Source of the DNA: Armigeres subalbatus
Taxonomy: Eukaryota; Arthropoda; Insecta; Diptera; Culicidae
Assembly: GCF_024139115.2 (NCBI RefSeq)
Contig: NC_085141.1
Coordinates: 246,930,096-246,994,095, forward strand
Direction of reading: 5' to 3'
Length of the DNA stretch: 64,000 bases
Both the position numbers and the translations under genes were made by a program. Shown one piece after another: positions 1 to 11,558 of the stretch (position 1 is the first letter of the stretch; each line of letters opens with the position of its first letter). The notes under the pieces were generated by a model. That model was not told the origin of the DNA and searched no databases. It worked only from the letters and a program-made list of their open reading frames with translations.

Positions 1-29
1 AACTTCATAATCGTATGGTTCTTATGGTG

Positions 30-115
30 AGTTAACATGCAGTCCCTTCGAACTATTGAATGGTGCTGTGGTAGAGTGTAGGACTATCAATCACAAGATC
101 CATAGATCGAATCCA
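30..115 (+). other. tRNA-like fragment, possible SINE head
   Basis: A stretch with a weak A-box-like TGGTAGAGTGT and a B-box-like GATCGAATCC about 35 bases later. No cloverleaf with proper stems is apparent, so a functional tRNA is unlikely. It may be the head of a tRNA-derived SINE. Low certainty. Confidence 0.2.
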
Positions 116-319
116 GTTTTGTATTTTTATTTAATTTTTTTCGCTGTATATTTTGCAACATTATTGCAATTTTAATGCAATCAAAAGATGTTTCCGTAGG
201 CTTTTTAGATTACAAGTGAGTTATATTTGATGGGACATACGCAAAGATTGTTTCTTTCAGAATAGTTGCAACACAGTGATATGTTCAGTAGTAAAGCAAG
301 TTGTGCTGCTTGGGGCTCT

Positions 320-916
320 TCATTCGTCACCGGAGCCACCATTTCGGCCACACTCCCAGCACCTTGCAGCGCAGGAGGCCAGGGACTTATGGCTCGGGAC
401 GGGAATAGTACTTCGATAATCCTCGCCAACCGGTCCGGTGACCGTTCGGTTGTCGAAGCACGCTCTCTTGCTGCTCTTGATGGCCTTGTTAAGGCCCAAT
501 CTCGCAACTCGGAACACTTCACGGCGAGCCGTAAGGCGTGATAGGACAGCTACCAGCGCATCCCCGCTTAGACTGTCGGTGTTGGCCTCCAGTCCCAGGG
601 CCGCGGTGAAAACTTCGCTGTCGAAGTGGTTGGACATCCACCCACGGGCCTGGCAGGGATTACCCGCCCTCTGGTGCTGCATCCCATAGTTAATCCTGAA
701 GCGAATTGCTAAGTGATCACTATGGGTGTAGCCCTCGTCTACCCTCCAGTCCAGGTCAGAGACCAGACCGGGGCTGACAAACGTTCCATCTATCCATGAC
801 TCGGCCCCATTCCTACGGAATGTGCTTCTGGCTCCGTCGTTGACAAGCACTGCATCGAGTTTTGCAAGTGCCTCGAGTAGCGCTTGCCCCCTCTGGTTGG
901 TGCAGCGGCTGCCCAA
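320..916 (-). pseudogene. LINE endonuclease C-terminal fragment (R1-like)
   Basis: A 198-codon open stretch encoding the end of an exonuclease-endonuclease-phosphatase type nuclease, the enzyme that nicks target DNA to prime LINE reverse transcription. The landmark near its middle is the VDEGYTHSDHLAIRF segment, whose SDH is the conserved catalytic tail of this fold. The preceding stretch resembles the region that ends in the family motif SWIDGTFVSPGL. The frame runs into the acidic linker before the RT, and no intact full-length ORF2 remains. The same protein segment recurs at 40149-40625 and 49206-49418, showing a repeated family. Confidence 0.7.
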
Positions 917-1258
917 GCATTAAAATCTCACGCAATAACGAACGGGCTCCGACCTACTAGGTCGGACGATAGTCTGTCGATCATCTGGTTGAATTGTTCT
1001 ATTGGCCACCTTGGGGAGGCATAGCAGCTGCAGTAGAACACGCCATTGATCTTGGCTTTCGCTTGGCGTTGTGCAGATTGCCACCGACCTAGACCCGTCC
1101 GCCACCCAGTTGCCATTGTCGGCAGGGACGTTGTACGGGTCAGACAGAAGGGCGACATCGGTCCTCTATTCCGAGACCGACTGCCACAGCAATTGCTGGG
1201 CAGATGCACTGTGGTTCAGGTTCAGCTGTGTTACTTGCACGGCTTTTTCCTGTTGGCC

Positions 1259-1888
1259 TCACCAAAGGGGCACGCGGGCCCGCCCATGGCATGGTGCCTT
1301 ATCACATGCCTGCGCCTTGTGTCCCTCCTCGCCACAGCGACGGCACAACTTGCTACGGTCTGGGCCCTTGCACTCGTACGACTTGTGCCCGGACTCAAGG
1401 CACCGGTAGCACCTGTCCACTGAGGTTGGCTGGAGCACACTTACTGGGCATACTGACCAGCCAATCTTCAGTTTACCCTTCTCGGTGACCTTTTTGGCTT
1501 CCGCCACAGGTAGTCTGAGGTAGGCTACCTGTGTGCCAAAGAGTCCCCCTCTTAGCCTAACAGAGGACCGCTCCACCTCTGTGCCGCACTGCTCTTTGAC
1601 GGCAGTAACGACATCTTCAGCGGTCGTGATCTCATCCAGTTGCTTGAACTGGAGGGTCACTTCCGCACCCAACGACTTAACTTGGGCACCGTCGCACAAG
1701 ACCTCCTGAGCTATCTTTGAATAAGCTTTCCCGCAGGTTTGCGCGCCACGCTCCAACACCAAGATCATCTCCCCGTTCTTGGTGCGTCTAACGCTGCGAA
1801 CATCCTCGCCTAGGCCCGATAGGCTATCGGCCGCTCTTAATAATTTAAGTACATCGGCGTACTTGTCCTTGACGGTTTTCACCAACAA
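1259..1888 (-). pseudogene. LINE ORF1 (gag-like) zinc-knuckle fragment
   Basis: The C-terminal half of a LINE nucleic-acid-binding ORF1 protein. Tandem CCHC knuckles are visible near residues 160-200 (CYRCLESGHKSYEC and CRRCGEEGHKAQAC), preceded by a segment similar to R1/TRAS-type ORF1 proteins (GTQVAYLRLPVAEAKKV, KIGWSVCPV). These knuckles bind element RNA. The N-terminal half continues to about 2160 and then resumes beyond the MITE, at 3405-3830. It is broken by the MITE and by small lesions. A sister copy lies at 49842-50180. Confidence 0.75.
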
Positions 1889-2170
1889 GGCCTCGCCTCT
1901 GTCCTTGACCTTCGCCTTCGTGGCCTTCTTAGTGGGTCGAGGATTACTCTGCTTCCGCTTCTTGCTGACCAGCTGCCATGCATTTTCACTCTCTTTTGCG
2001 GCTTCCGATGGCTAGCTTGGATCAGGCTGTGGCTTCTGTGCCTGTTTGGTGTTTTTCACCTTCTTGGGCACACGCCCTTCGGGTTCCTGGACACCATCCA
2101 GACGACGTTTAGCCTTTATGGCGGCGCGTCTGGGCCTCCTCGTGTTGGGCGTTTTCTTGCCCTAGCAGTA

Positions 2171-3401
2171 GAGTAGAGTGGGGCAAGAGTACGCACTTAG
2201 TTTTCAATCGATCATGTGGCCCTCATGAAGCAAGCTTCTGCATATCAAATCAGTGTCGATGATTCATATACTCTTCCTTTATGTTACCCAGTGGAAAAAA
2301 TATTTAAAATATTGAGATTCGTTTTAGTAGAACCCTTATTGCAAGACAAGTGAAAAACGCACTCTTACCCCACCGGTGGGGTAAAAGTGCGCATCGGGTG
2401 GGGTAAGAGTACGCATTTATCCATCATGTGCTTTAAGTATATATTAACACAAATAAGAGTTAATAACATTTAATTGATGTTTAATGAGCATATATTAGGC
2501 AATATTTAAAGATTACGTAACTCTTAAAGGGGGAGGGGTCCTAAAAATGTGCACTTTCATACGAGAAACAAAATATATACAAACAACTACAGAGGTAAAA
2601 TATATATCAGGTTTCGCGTGGCGTATACAAAGGCATTTTCCTTAAAGAAAGTCCACCAATCACGTAACGTAAAATTTGGCTATTTCATCACCCCTCCCCC
2701 CTATCTTACAGTATTTGTATGAATCCTTTAAAAATTATAATGATCGTCATACATCTCGCAACCCCTCCCAGCTAAACGTTGCGTAATTTATGAATGTTTC
2801 TTTTGATTAAATGAAATTATCATTTAGATGAAATTGTGTTTTCGTACTATTACCGAATTACTTCAACTTATCCTAAAAACTTGTGATATTTTCGAATTCT
2901 GTCCCTTTTTTCTTAGTTGTGGATCTTTACGCTTTGGAAGAAGTCTTATTTCGGCCGGAGATACGGGTTTGACATCATAACTTGAAGATTCATATGCGTA
3001 CTCTTGCCCCACCGGTTCCTGCGTACTTTTACCCCACAGTCCCAAAAATTATTTAAGTAATGGTTTTGACTTCTTGGAAAACCAACCGGATTGGTGTTCT
3101 GTACCATAAAGTACTCTATACAATAGGTTATCGAAATGGTATAATGTTCACCTGATTGAACGTATATATGGTTATGAAATACTAGTTGCGGAAATCCAAT
3201 TATTTTTAGCAAAATGACCAAAAAGTTATCTAACTCCATATCTCCCTTGTTGTTTATTCAAATCGTTTACAATTACACATGATAATAGTTGGCCAGAATA
3301 CCTGTCGAACTGATGCAGTGCTGCTAGTTTATCTTTTTTTATTACTTCAAAAAATCAAAAACGTACTCTTACCCCACGCGCACTCTTGCCCCACTCTACT
3401 C
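2171..3401. mobile_element. 1.23 kb TA-flanked MITE
   Basis: A non-coding element with terminal inverted repeats starting GAGTAGAGTGGGGCAAGAGT on both ends, flanked by TA at 2169-2170 and 3402-3403. It splits LINE ORF1, and the host frame resumes on the other side. TA duplications and long non-coding interiors fit Tc1/mariner-type non-autonomous elements. The end motif (GGGGYAAGAGTRCGC) recurs inside it around 2365-2420 and 2995-3045. It contains the module with ACGTAACG and GCGTAATTTATG around 2640-2810 that also appears elsewhere. A 3'-truncated second copy in opposite orientation lies at 13598-14547. Confidence 0.85.
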
Positions 3402-3404
3402 TAA

Positions 3405-3830
3405 CAGTAGGGGAGGAGAGGGCCACAGTCTGTATACTTTTGGCCACCTTCTCCTCCGCTACATGCCTGATGAAGGCGTCCTGTTCTTGTCTCGCGAATC
3501 CCCAACAGGCTCTGTCTGAGCTCCTTGTTGGTGTTCGCCTTTCCGCGTATGAACTCGATGATGCCATCGATTTTTTCGGCCACCACTCGTATCGTTGGTA
3601 TTGGGTCGCCGGGCGTACTGACAAGGCTGCTCCCTGCCACCACCGGACTATTCTGCCACCGCGGGACTACCTTCTGTTACCGTGAGGCTACTTTCAACCA
3701 CAGCGAGGGTATTGACTACCACCACGGGGTTGCTCCCGCCGGTAAGGGGACTTCGGTACTGTCCATTGCAGCTACCACCGCTGCTACTCTCTAGTTGGGG
3801 ACCTCGATAGACCCCCTTTGGCGAAGGGCT
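3405..3830 (-). pseudogene. LINE ORF1 N-terminal fragment
   Basis: The continuation of the R1-like ORF1 on the far side of the 1.23 kb MITE. Two overlapping frames are needed to read it (motifs IDGIIEFIRGKANTNKELRQ and FIRHVAEEKVAKSIQT), so at least one frameshift is present. The segment is predicted helical and lies upstream of the zinc knuckles in intact relatives. No start codon is assigned. Confidence 0.55.
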
Positions 3831-3986
3831 TCACCACCTCATTAACTGGCAATTTTCCGATTTTTTTTTACTCATTGCTGTATGGCGGCTGCCTTCTAAT
3901 CCCGCTGGAGTAGTCGCCTTTAGTGATCCCATGGTTATCTATGCCTGTCTTGCGGCAAGCAAGCTCCGTCGTTTGTAGCTCATTTA

Positions 3987-4153
3987 GGGCCGATGTCCAC
4001 GTAGCGTTTTTTCACGCCGCGTTCACGCAAGGTACCCAGCATCAAATGGAGTAATACACACGTAAACGTGTGCACGACTACATTTGATGCCGGGTACCTT
4101 GCGTGGACGCGGCGTGCACGCAGCTTGAAAACACGCTACGTGGGCATCGGCCC
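3987..4153. mobile_element. 167-bp TTA-flanked MITE (PIF/Harbinger-like)
   Basis: Terminal inverted repeats GGGCCGATGTCCACGTAGCG / CGCTACGTGGGCATCGGCCC enclose further inner inverted repeats (ACGCAAGGTACC and GGTACCTTGCGT). It is flanked by TTA at 3984-3986 and 4154-4156. A 3-bp TTA/TWA duplication is the PIF/Harbinger signature. A second copy lies at 49778-49938. Most of the element could fold into a hairpin. Confidence 0.85.
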
Positions 4154-4189
4154 TTACTCGACTGGTCATGTCGACTAGTGTTGACAGAC

Positions 4190-4387
4190 AAAAGATATTT
4201 TAGTTACTAGATAAAGATTGTCGCTGTTGTCGCTGTCCGGAACATCTTTTGCTGGCGAGGATAGGGGAGCTAAATGTCAAAGAAGGAAAATCCATACGAT
4301 TTGACAGCTTGGTACCCAACATGCTCCGGACAGCAGAACAAAGGGAACCGAAGCGACAATCTTTATCTAGTAACTAAAATATCTTTT
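4190..4387. mobile_element. 198-bp MITE with perfect 8-bp target duplication
   Basis: Inverted ends of about 35 bp (starting AAAAGATATTTTAGTTACTA) are flanked by the exact duplication TGACAGAC at 4182-4189 and 4388-4395. An 8-bp duplication is typical of hAT and a few other superfamilies (Merlin, P), but the ends lack the usual hAT CAG start, so the superfamily is uncertain. Sub-terminal TCCGGA repeats add a second inverted layer. Confidence 0.85.
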
Positions 4388-4414
4388 TGACAGACCATCG
4401 TTTCCAGTGGGTAC

Positions 4415-5250
4415 CGCGCGGAGGCGAACTACACTGCCCACCACCTTGGAACTCTAGTGACGTGCAATAATAATGTTACCCACGAGGTAAAAAGGCTACG
4501 AATAAGGCTTGTTATGGACCTCGAAACCAAAGTCCCATTGTCTGCGATCGAAAACAAAATTTGCGCTGTATACTACTTTGATTATTCCGGTGGCTTTATA
4601 CGGCCATGTAGGAGTAGGGTGATCGGAGGGCTTTTGGAGTAAGGTGCTTGTTAAGAGGGTTTGTTATTAGTAAAACTAGCTGCACTGATGTGAGTTTATT
4701 AGACAGAAGTAGATAATTTGGTTGGGAAGAAAGATCGTTTCTGAGCGCGAATTGAAAACCGAATTGTAAGTTAATTAGAAAATAAGATTGTGCATATACA
4801 GAGAATAATAAATTTGATTTAAAGTAAGCATTGAAGCTGCTTACCATGAAAGCTGCTAGAAATATTTGGTTGGTCGCACTCAAAATCACAATTCCCAACA
4901 GTGATCGCCGGTAAACAGAAGAATGGCATCTGGCGGGTTCGCATGAATCACGAGTTATACCAGGTGTATAAAGGGCTCGATATTGTTAAGCTTATACAAC
5001 ACGGCAGACTACGGTGGGCTGACCACGGTCTTAATATGTTAGAAGAGCAAAGATAATATTTAGTAGAGAACCCGGTAGAGGCCGTAGGCTTGGTGGAAGG
5101 CCGCGTACACGATGGGTTTTTGCAGAAGAGGGCCTGAAAGCGCTAAGCGTCCAGGGCGACTGGAAGCGATAGGCCCAGGATAGAGTCCAGTAGAGGAGCA
5201 TACTCCATTCGGCGTAGGTTCATCGAAGAGCTGTAGCTCATCAAGTAAGT
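4415..5250 (+). mobile_element. RTE-like LINE C-terminal relic
   Basis: Plus-strand remains of the region after the RT core. At 4447-4505 it reads GTLVTCNNNVTHEVKR, and near 4915-5000 it reads NGIWRVRMNHELYQVYK, both typical of the post-RT tail of RTE-type LINEs. This is followed by a basic tail near 5040-5190 that is frameshifted and has an in-frame stop. The stretch between (about 4520-4900) is AT-rich and does not match the tail. No target duplication was found. Confidence 0.6.
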
Positions 5251-5814
5251 AATGGCACAAACTAAGGGCTGTCATCAAAAATTGCTGAAGATAAATAGTA
5301 ACATGTTTATCCTCAAACCAATTCAAAAACCAAACTAACCAAAACTATTGTAATGTATTGTCTAGATCCCAAAAATATATGGGTAATTTTTTTTTTTCAA
5401 TGATAACTGTTTCAATGCGACATATATTATGTCGAGGAACATTTAAGAACTCTTTTTTAAACCTTAAAGGAAAGATCCATTAATTACGTAACGCAAGCAT
5501 GGCCATTTTCAATCTCCCCTCCCCCTATGTAACACTTTTTGTATGAGGTATCTAAAAATCCACACTTCAGGAAACCCGCCTCCCCCCTCTAAGCGTTACG
5601 TAATTTACGGATGTCGTTAAGCCATCGTTAACCCTTCATTATTTTTTTCAAGCCAGATTTTTTTTTAAACTTGGAAGTATTAATGAACATGAATCAGATG
5701 AGGAAAAATCACGAGCTATAGTTGCAAATGCTGCATTTCTCGCATAACATGAGATAAAAGCTATGTCTACTTAAAATATTTTAAATTCCATACTCAACTC
5801 AGTAGGAACGATGA
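5251..5814. repeat. AT-rich intergenic with an inverted GTAACGC module
   Basis: No gene is seen. Around 5460-5620 there is a repeat module: TTACGTAACGC, a C-rich CTCCCCTCCCCC stretch, then GCGTTACGTAATTTACGGATG in inverted sense. Related modules occur inside the TA-flanked MITE (2640-2810 and 13920-14050) and, partially, near 57420-57530. The rest is AT-rich and likely includes the 3' untranslated region of the gene ending at 5815. Confidence 0.5.
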
Positions 5815-7324
5815 TCACGCTTTGAGCTTCCTATATACGACAAGTGAAACAACTGCTGAGAGCAGAGTTATTTTGAGAGCACGAGCAAACCAACAAACTC
5901 GTTCCGTTTGGCAACTGTTTTTGTCGACATATAATACTGGTTTCGACGCAGTTAAACTATTGATTCGTTCAACCTCTTCACTGAAAGTGGCCACCGTTTG
6001 TCGCAACTGATTCGCCTTCCGTAAGCAGTCATCCAGTTCTGAGGCAAACTTGTTCTTCATTTCCTTGGCCGGTATCATCTGGGCAACATGAATCAGCGAG
6101 GCCTGTAGTACGGTTAGTTGTTTCAAATGATTAGCGAGCATCTCAAGGACATCGTATGAGCTAAAAAATGTAACAAATCGAATACTAATTTTAACATTCT
6201 ATTCACATGTCGAATTTATACTCACTCAAATCGATGGCTCAGTGGGAACTTTTTCATACTTTTCTTACTCCAGGCCTGGCGGTGGAATTTCATCAAACCG
6301 AATAGTATCTTTTTCCGCTCGAAAGGCAACTTAAACTCCAGCTCTTTCAACTCGTCATCGGTCAACGTCAGAAAACGAAGCAAATCAAAATTCTCCTTTG
6401 CAAAGGTCGTCAAATGTTGTTCACTGTACATCCCGTACAGAAGCAATCCAATCTCCTGTTGATAGCCGGGCAAAACGCTTTCCGTCTCTCCTTGGGTTAC
6501 ATCCCGATAGTGCGCATAGCCTAGGTACTTATTAGGAATTTCGAAGTAATCCTGGTCACTTGGGAATAAATCGGCAATTTCGTTATATCCTCTAAACTCG
6601 GCCTCTTGTTTCGGAGTAAACCCTCTACGATTGACGATGTCCACCAACGCACCAGCCTTCAGAAGCATCTCGACGATTTCTTTCCGTTTATTGTTCACGG
6701 CGTGGAACAATGCTGTAAGCCCTTCGTTGTCCGTCGCTTCCAAAGATGTTTGGTCCAGAATCAATCGAACCACTTCAGTATGATCATTTATAATGGCGAA
6801 CATGAGAGGAGTCATTCCATACGCATCTTTGCAGTTTATTACAGCTCCGAACTCCAACAACAGCTCAGCGACCCGCAATACAGCATCCGAATTGCTATTA
6901 GAGCTGCATACCGCCATCAGAGGGGTACTCAACCCGTTCGCTTGATTCACGTCGAGCCGCCTTACCTCCAGTAAGTATTTCACCACATCGTGCTGGGCCT
7001 CGTTACAAGCCAACAGTAGCAGCGGCCAACCTTGTCGGAGGCAAGAAGTTAGCAGATAGGGATCGATGTCCAACACTCGCTTGATTTCCTCCAAGTTTCC
7101 TTCGTTGACGGCCTTGTATAGAAGATCATCGTTGTTTTCTACCATCACCGGGGGAGATTCGTTCCATCTTGTGGATTCCTTTTTATTCTGGAAAACATTA
7201 CGGGCATTATTGTTTTCTAATAATCATTGTTCAAAGGGAAACATACCTCTGAGTTTCCGTAACAGAAATCATAACCGTAATCCGAATCTTCATCTGAATC
7301 GGAAAAACCGGCCGGTCGAAACAT
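5815..7324 (-). CDS. Gasz: ASZ1/GASZ-like ankyrin-SAM protein, three exons
   Basis: Exons on the minus strand: 7247-7324, 6226-7187 and 5815-6160, giving about 461 residues, close to vertebrate ASZ1 (about 475). Donors (GTATGT, GTGAGT), acceptors and phases (0, then 2) all agree. The start is MFRPAGFSDSDEDSDYGYD, with the acidic N-terminus typical of GASZ. Ankyrin repeats span about residues 47-235 and a SAM domain about 267-330. A helical region follows, then a C-terminal hydrophobic segment (ALKITLLSAVVSLVVY) and a basic end, a tail-anchor layout. In animals GASZ anchors piRNA-processing factors on the mitochondrial outer membrane, which supports transposon silencing in germ cells; that role is carried over from the family. 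All exons look intact. It stands alone between LINE debris and block A. Confidence 0.88.
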
Positions 7325-7942
7325 TCTGTTGAGGTTTTCCTTATGAAAATGTACGTAGCAGATGAACAAGAACAACGAATGGTATGTGAACTTTATCCGA
7401 CATTAAATCTTTATTATAATATTGGGAAATGCAAAAATAATGAACGTAAATTCAGTATTTTTTAAATAACTGGAGAAAACAATCCAATTCCAATCATTGA
7501 ATATGACAAGTCTTATCAACACCAGAGAGCAAGAACGCTCAGTAACGATCGAATTAATGTGTGAGTGCAGTCGTTGAGCCGTTGTGTACACGCTTATTTT
7601 TTTCTACTCTCCGCAGCTGTTGGCACCCCTTCAAAAACAATTATATCTCGGGTATACTTTTTCAAATCGGCGTATGTAACATTTTGATCCTGAGATTTTG
7701 ATCAAGCTGAGAAAATAGGCTTGAAGTTTCAGATTTTATTTTTATTCCTATTTAGAAACTAAACATTTTTATTGCAATTGAATTAACCTTAACAAAACAT
7801 TAAGAAAAGGTTCAACGTCACTGACTTTGAAATCTACACTACGTGCAAATATTATATATTAACAATATCCAGCTTTCCACGCTCGCCATAATGGCGGATG
7901 CTATAAATATTTTGACAGTAACTGCTTCCAGACATTGAACTG
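7325..7942. other. Intergenic, upstream of Gasz; no gene seen
   Basis: AT-rich sequence upstream of the Gasz start codon, likely including its promoter and 5' leader. I see no clear TATA box or other site that I could defend. It ends where homology with block B begins. Confidence 0.4.
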
Positions 7943-8725
7943 GGCAGCGCATAAAACATTCAACGATGAAACTCAAATGATCCTTACGATTTCCTGCGCA
8001 CAATGTGGATCGAGTGTTCATGCGCGGAACACTATTCGTGGACAGGCAAATTGCACATAACGCAAAAACGAAAAGCAAATGCGAGCTGCTTGTAACCTGA
8101 ACATTATTCGTATTCTGATTGGAAGTTGTTCTTTTTATTGCCTTCCCCGTACAAACAAGTTTATCGTAAGTTTTTTTCTTGAGCAGGTAAACAGTAGAGA
8201 CACCTGAGGGTTAACTCGGGTAGTGTGAGATGTCACCCAACCCACTAAAACACATAAAAAATTCCAACTTAAATCATAGCGAACTCTCGCAATTTATTTC
8301 TCACTACTTTCCACATTTGTACACATGCAACGAGTGGTGTGTTTTTCGCATTCTGTAGATCAACATAGTGAAAGTAAATGGAATGTAAATGGATTTATGC
8401 CATATTCTCAATCTGAAAGCTATTCAATTGAACTTTTCGTTTAATTTATTACGACCGTTGAATTAATTGCTTTACGATGAACATTTCTTTAATGCATCGA
8501 TCTTCTGCACCATGGTTTTGGTTTCGAAACATCTCATTGATGCTTATCCTCTCCTAGATGGACGATGCGGCGTTCAACATTTCGCGTGATGATTGCATTC
8601 AAAGATAGTGAAGGTTTTCCAAAACTTCAATGCCAAACTTCATGCCAGCAACAAAGCGGCAAAAGAAGGTATTAATACCCGCCGAAGGTTCCAAATCCAT
8701 GGTCAAGAAAATAGTAGCCGAATAA
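7943..8725 (+). pseudogene. Broken copy of DUF4806-like gene, exons 3-4
   Basis: The counterpart of 22350-23192. The exon 3 part (7943 to about 8113) has several one-base deletions and has lost the donor GT (ATTGGAAG where B has ATTGGTAAG). The exon 4 part (8558-8725) has a one-base deletion that brings an early TAG. It lacks exons 1-2 entirely because the duplication starts inside exon 3. It cannot encode the protein. Whether the lesions are real decay or assembly errors is discussed in the findings. Confidence 0.8.
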
Positions 8726-9074
8726 TGTGGTAAAAGGAGTATGATTACTTTAGGAAACTTTCTACTGGAAGTAATTGATGTTAATATTACTCCGCAAATT
8801 GCTTTTACCAAATTCTGTTGATGTCATTCTTCAATACCAATAAGACACTGATATTATTCAAGAAACAAATAAAACGATGTAAGAAAAACACTTTGATTTG
8901 ATGACATTTTGGCTATGAAATATTTTATTCGAAAGCCCTCCAAAACTAAAGCTAATACATCTGTTGGAAAATGAAATGAACGTAGGTAATCTAATAGCCT
9001 ATTCAGAGTCAAATTTTCAACAATTTTCTTTCTATTATCACTCAACCGTTAAACACTTTCTGCGGTAAACGTCA

Positions 9075-9618
9075 ACATATACAGGAGGCAATGGCAGACC
9101 GCCTTTTTCAAGAAGAAACGCCGCCTGGTAGAAGCGGAGTGCGAGGAAATGGAACAGCTAAGTTCACTGCAAGTCTCTAACCAGAGAGTAACAGCATAGA
9201 TCAATGCATGCAAGACCTCACAAGCTCAACGCTACCCGCAAGGCCTGCCGCAAGCCGAAAGGATGGGATCATCTTGACGGACGAACGTGTGGTGATCGAA
9301 AGGTAGAAGCAGCACTATGAAAACATTTGAATGGCGTTGGGTCAGTGAAAATCAAGGCAGCGGAGGATGACTACGTCAGTTCGGCGGACGATGGAAGCCA
9401 CCAGCCCTCCTTGAGAGAAGTTGAGATGCCATCCAACAGCTAAAGACCAATAAAGCAGGTGGTAAGGATGGTATCGGAGCTGAGCTCATCAAGATGGCCG
9501 AAAAGCTAGCCACTTGCCTGCAAAATGATAGTCAGAATCTGGGAAACTGAACCGCTACCGGAGGAGTGGAAGGAAGGGTCATATGCCCTATCTACAAGAA
9601 AGGCGACAAGCTGGAGTA
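9075..9618 (+). pseudogene. LINE RT N-terminal fragment (block A copy)
   Basis: The frameshifted copy of 23560-24111. It retains the basic linker and the start of the RT finger region (KTNKAGGKDGIGAELIK, then a tail matching PEEWKEGVICPIYKKG with small gaps). It stops at a TAG, after which the sequence changes to an unrelated repeat. Neither end of the LINE is present. Confidence 0.65.
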
Positions 9619-9639
9619 GAGATGGGCAGCGCTCACGAG

Positions 9640-10330
9640 CCGTTCGTTTGAACCAGCTCGTGAAAAAGCGTTCAAACCATGGCTCTCAAATTTGAGCCGC
9701 GGCTAAATACAAACACTGAGTGAGTCGATCAGCCGCTTAATTTGACATTTTCTGTTTCGTACATTTAAAGTTAATTGCCTATATGCCGGGTATTAAGCCA
9801 CCCGGAGTGGAAATTAATTACTATGTCTGAAACTCGATTATGCATATACTGCTATGTGATAGATTTAGTTCGGAAAAGGTATTGGAGGGTAACCGTAACT
9901 CAATACATTTTCAAGAACTCTCTCATATGTATTTTTGTACACATCCAACCAAGTAGGATGAGTATTTAGTATTGTCCGGCTCCTACACACTTGCTTCATC
10001 AAAAACGGCGCTTAAGGAAGTAGGGATGTGTGAGGTTGTGCCAGTTGGTTGTCAGATGCCGACCTGACGCACCTGTCTAGCGTACTGGGGTCATGGGATC
10101 AAAGCCAACCGAAGGGGCGATTACCCTCAATACCATTTCTGTTTGTTTGTTCAGGGCCAGCATATATTCTCTTACATACTCCTTAGCATTTTCTGGCCTT
10201 GAAATGGTCGAGCTGGTAGAACGGTCGTATTTTTGGATGCCCGACTTGAAAAACAGGGAGTTGGAGATTACAGCAAATAACAGCAAGTATATCAATCGAT
10301 AATTGACCTTTCTCATCAGAAATTATATCT
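9640..10330. repeat. Mixed short repeats incl. tRNA-like unit (block A)
   Basis: It contains a repeat beginning GGGCAGCGCTCACGAGCC and a tail related to CATATGCATAATCGAGTTTC-type sequence on the minus strand. A tRNA-like unit near 10040-10130 has the B-box-like GGGATCAAAGCC followed by ACCGAAGGGGCGATTACCCT. The same unit lies at about 24580-24690 and 43310-43425, so it is probably a dispersed SINE-like family. No genes were seen. Confidence 0.45.
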
Positions 10331-11558
10331 CGTTATATTGTCTCAGTCAATTCTTTGTCTTATTTAAGGTCTGCGTCTGCGCCATTCATAATTTTCCACC
10401 ACGCCGCCAGTATTGAGCGCAGTATTTTTAATTCGATGTGTTGCATCTTTTAACGTCCATGCCGTACGAGCGATTGGGTGAATCAACGATGTGTACAGAC
10501 AGAGCTAGTTTGTCCGTGCCTGTATGCTGCGAGACGGCTGCCTACGTAAACCGTAGAAAGTCATGCTTGCAGTCGCAACACGGTTTTGACCTCTCGGCTA
10601 ACGTCATTCACATGTAACGAGTGTTCGAATATAGATTCGTCGATAACCTCAAATCGCATCTCATCCGTTCCCACCTCGGACCAACACCGTCCCTTTTCTT
10701 AGTTTTGACAGGTTTATGATCAGTCTCCTGTTTAAAAGGCACGAAAGCCTCTTCCACTGCTCTGCCAAGGAGCACGTAAGACTTGATGATGGTTCCGTTC
10801 TTTGCTCCTTCGTATTGCACCGTCCAGAGCTATGTTGAATATCAGGTTATAGAGCGCATCGCTTTGCTTTAATCCATCCAACATCGCGAACCAATCGATG
10901 TCTCACCAGATATTCTGACCTTGATTTAGATCCATCCAGTGCGCGCGAATCAGCCTAATAAACTTTGCTGGAAAGCCATTTCAGCATTATATCCACAGTT
11001 CGTTCCATTGCACTGGGTCGTACGCGACCTTAAAATCTACAAACAGATGATGAGTCCGGGTTATGTTCCCGGAATTTATCAAGGATTTGTCGCAAAATAC
11101 ATATGTGTTGATACCTTCTCGAAAACCGCTTTGATATCGCTAACAAAGGTCTCCGCAAACGGACGCAGTCTGCTATAAAGAACTCGGGAGACTTGTAGGC
11201 GGTATTGAGAAGTGTCATACCTCAATAATTAGCACAATCAGTATATGCCTTTCTTGTAGATATGACATAGGGCCATATTCCAGCTCGAAGGCATTTTCTT
11301 CTTCTTCCTCCCAAATCATTCCAATCATGGGTGGATTTTTCATTGAGCCGTCACTAACCAGAGGCTCGCCCGGGATTCCGTCCTTCATAGCGCCTTTCGT
11401 TCTTAGTTCTCGAACAGCTTTTCTCATTTCGTCTATAGTTGGTGGCTTCACTGTTTGTTCATCAACCTCAATCTTTATTCTGTTTGGGTCCTCCCTGTTC
11501 GATTGTTCGTTCAACAATAACTCAAAGTGCTTATGCCAGCTAGCAGCCACCCTGCTAG

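Larger units (their letters stand above)
205..3986 (-). mobile_element. R1-clade-like non-LTR retrotransposon relic, interrupted
   Basis: A decayed LINE read on the minus strand. From high to low coordinates it shows the ORF1 N-terminal part (about 3830-3405), the ORF1 C-terminal part with zinc knuckles (about 2160-1259), the end of an AP-like endonuclease (916-320) and the start of the linker before the reverse transcriptase (to about 205). The RT itself is missing, so the copy is truncated at its 3' side. A 1.2 kb MITE (2171-3401) sits inside ORF1, and two smaller MITEs lie at its 5' side. Two further relics of the same family occur at about 36948-40600 and 47150-50900. The R1 clade is assigned from the layout (ORF1 with tandem CCHC knuckles, endonuclease, RT) and is an inference. 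Confidence 0.75.

Noticed and set aside
30..115. tRNA gene
   Set aside because: B-box-like bases are present but no paired arms could be drawn, so only a tRNA-like fragment is listed.
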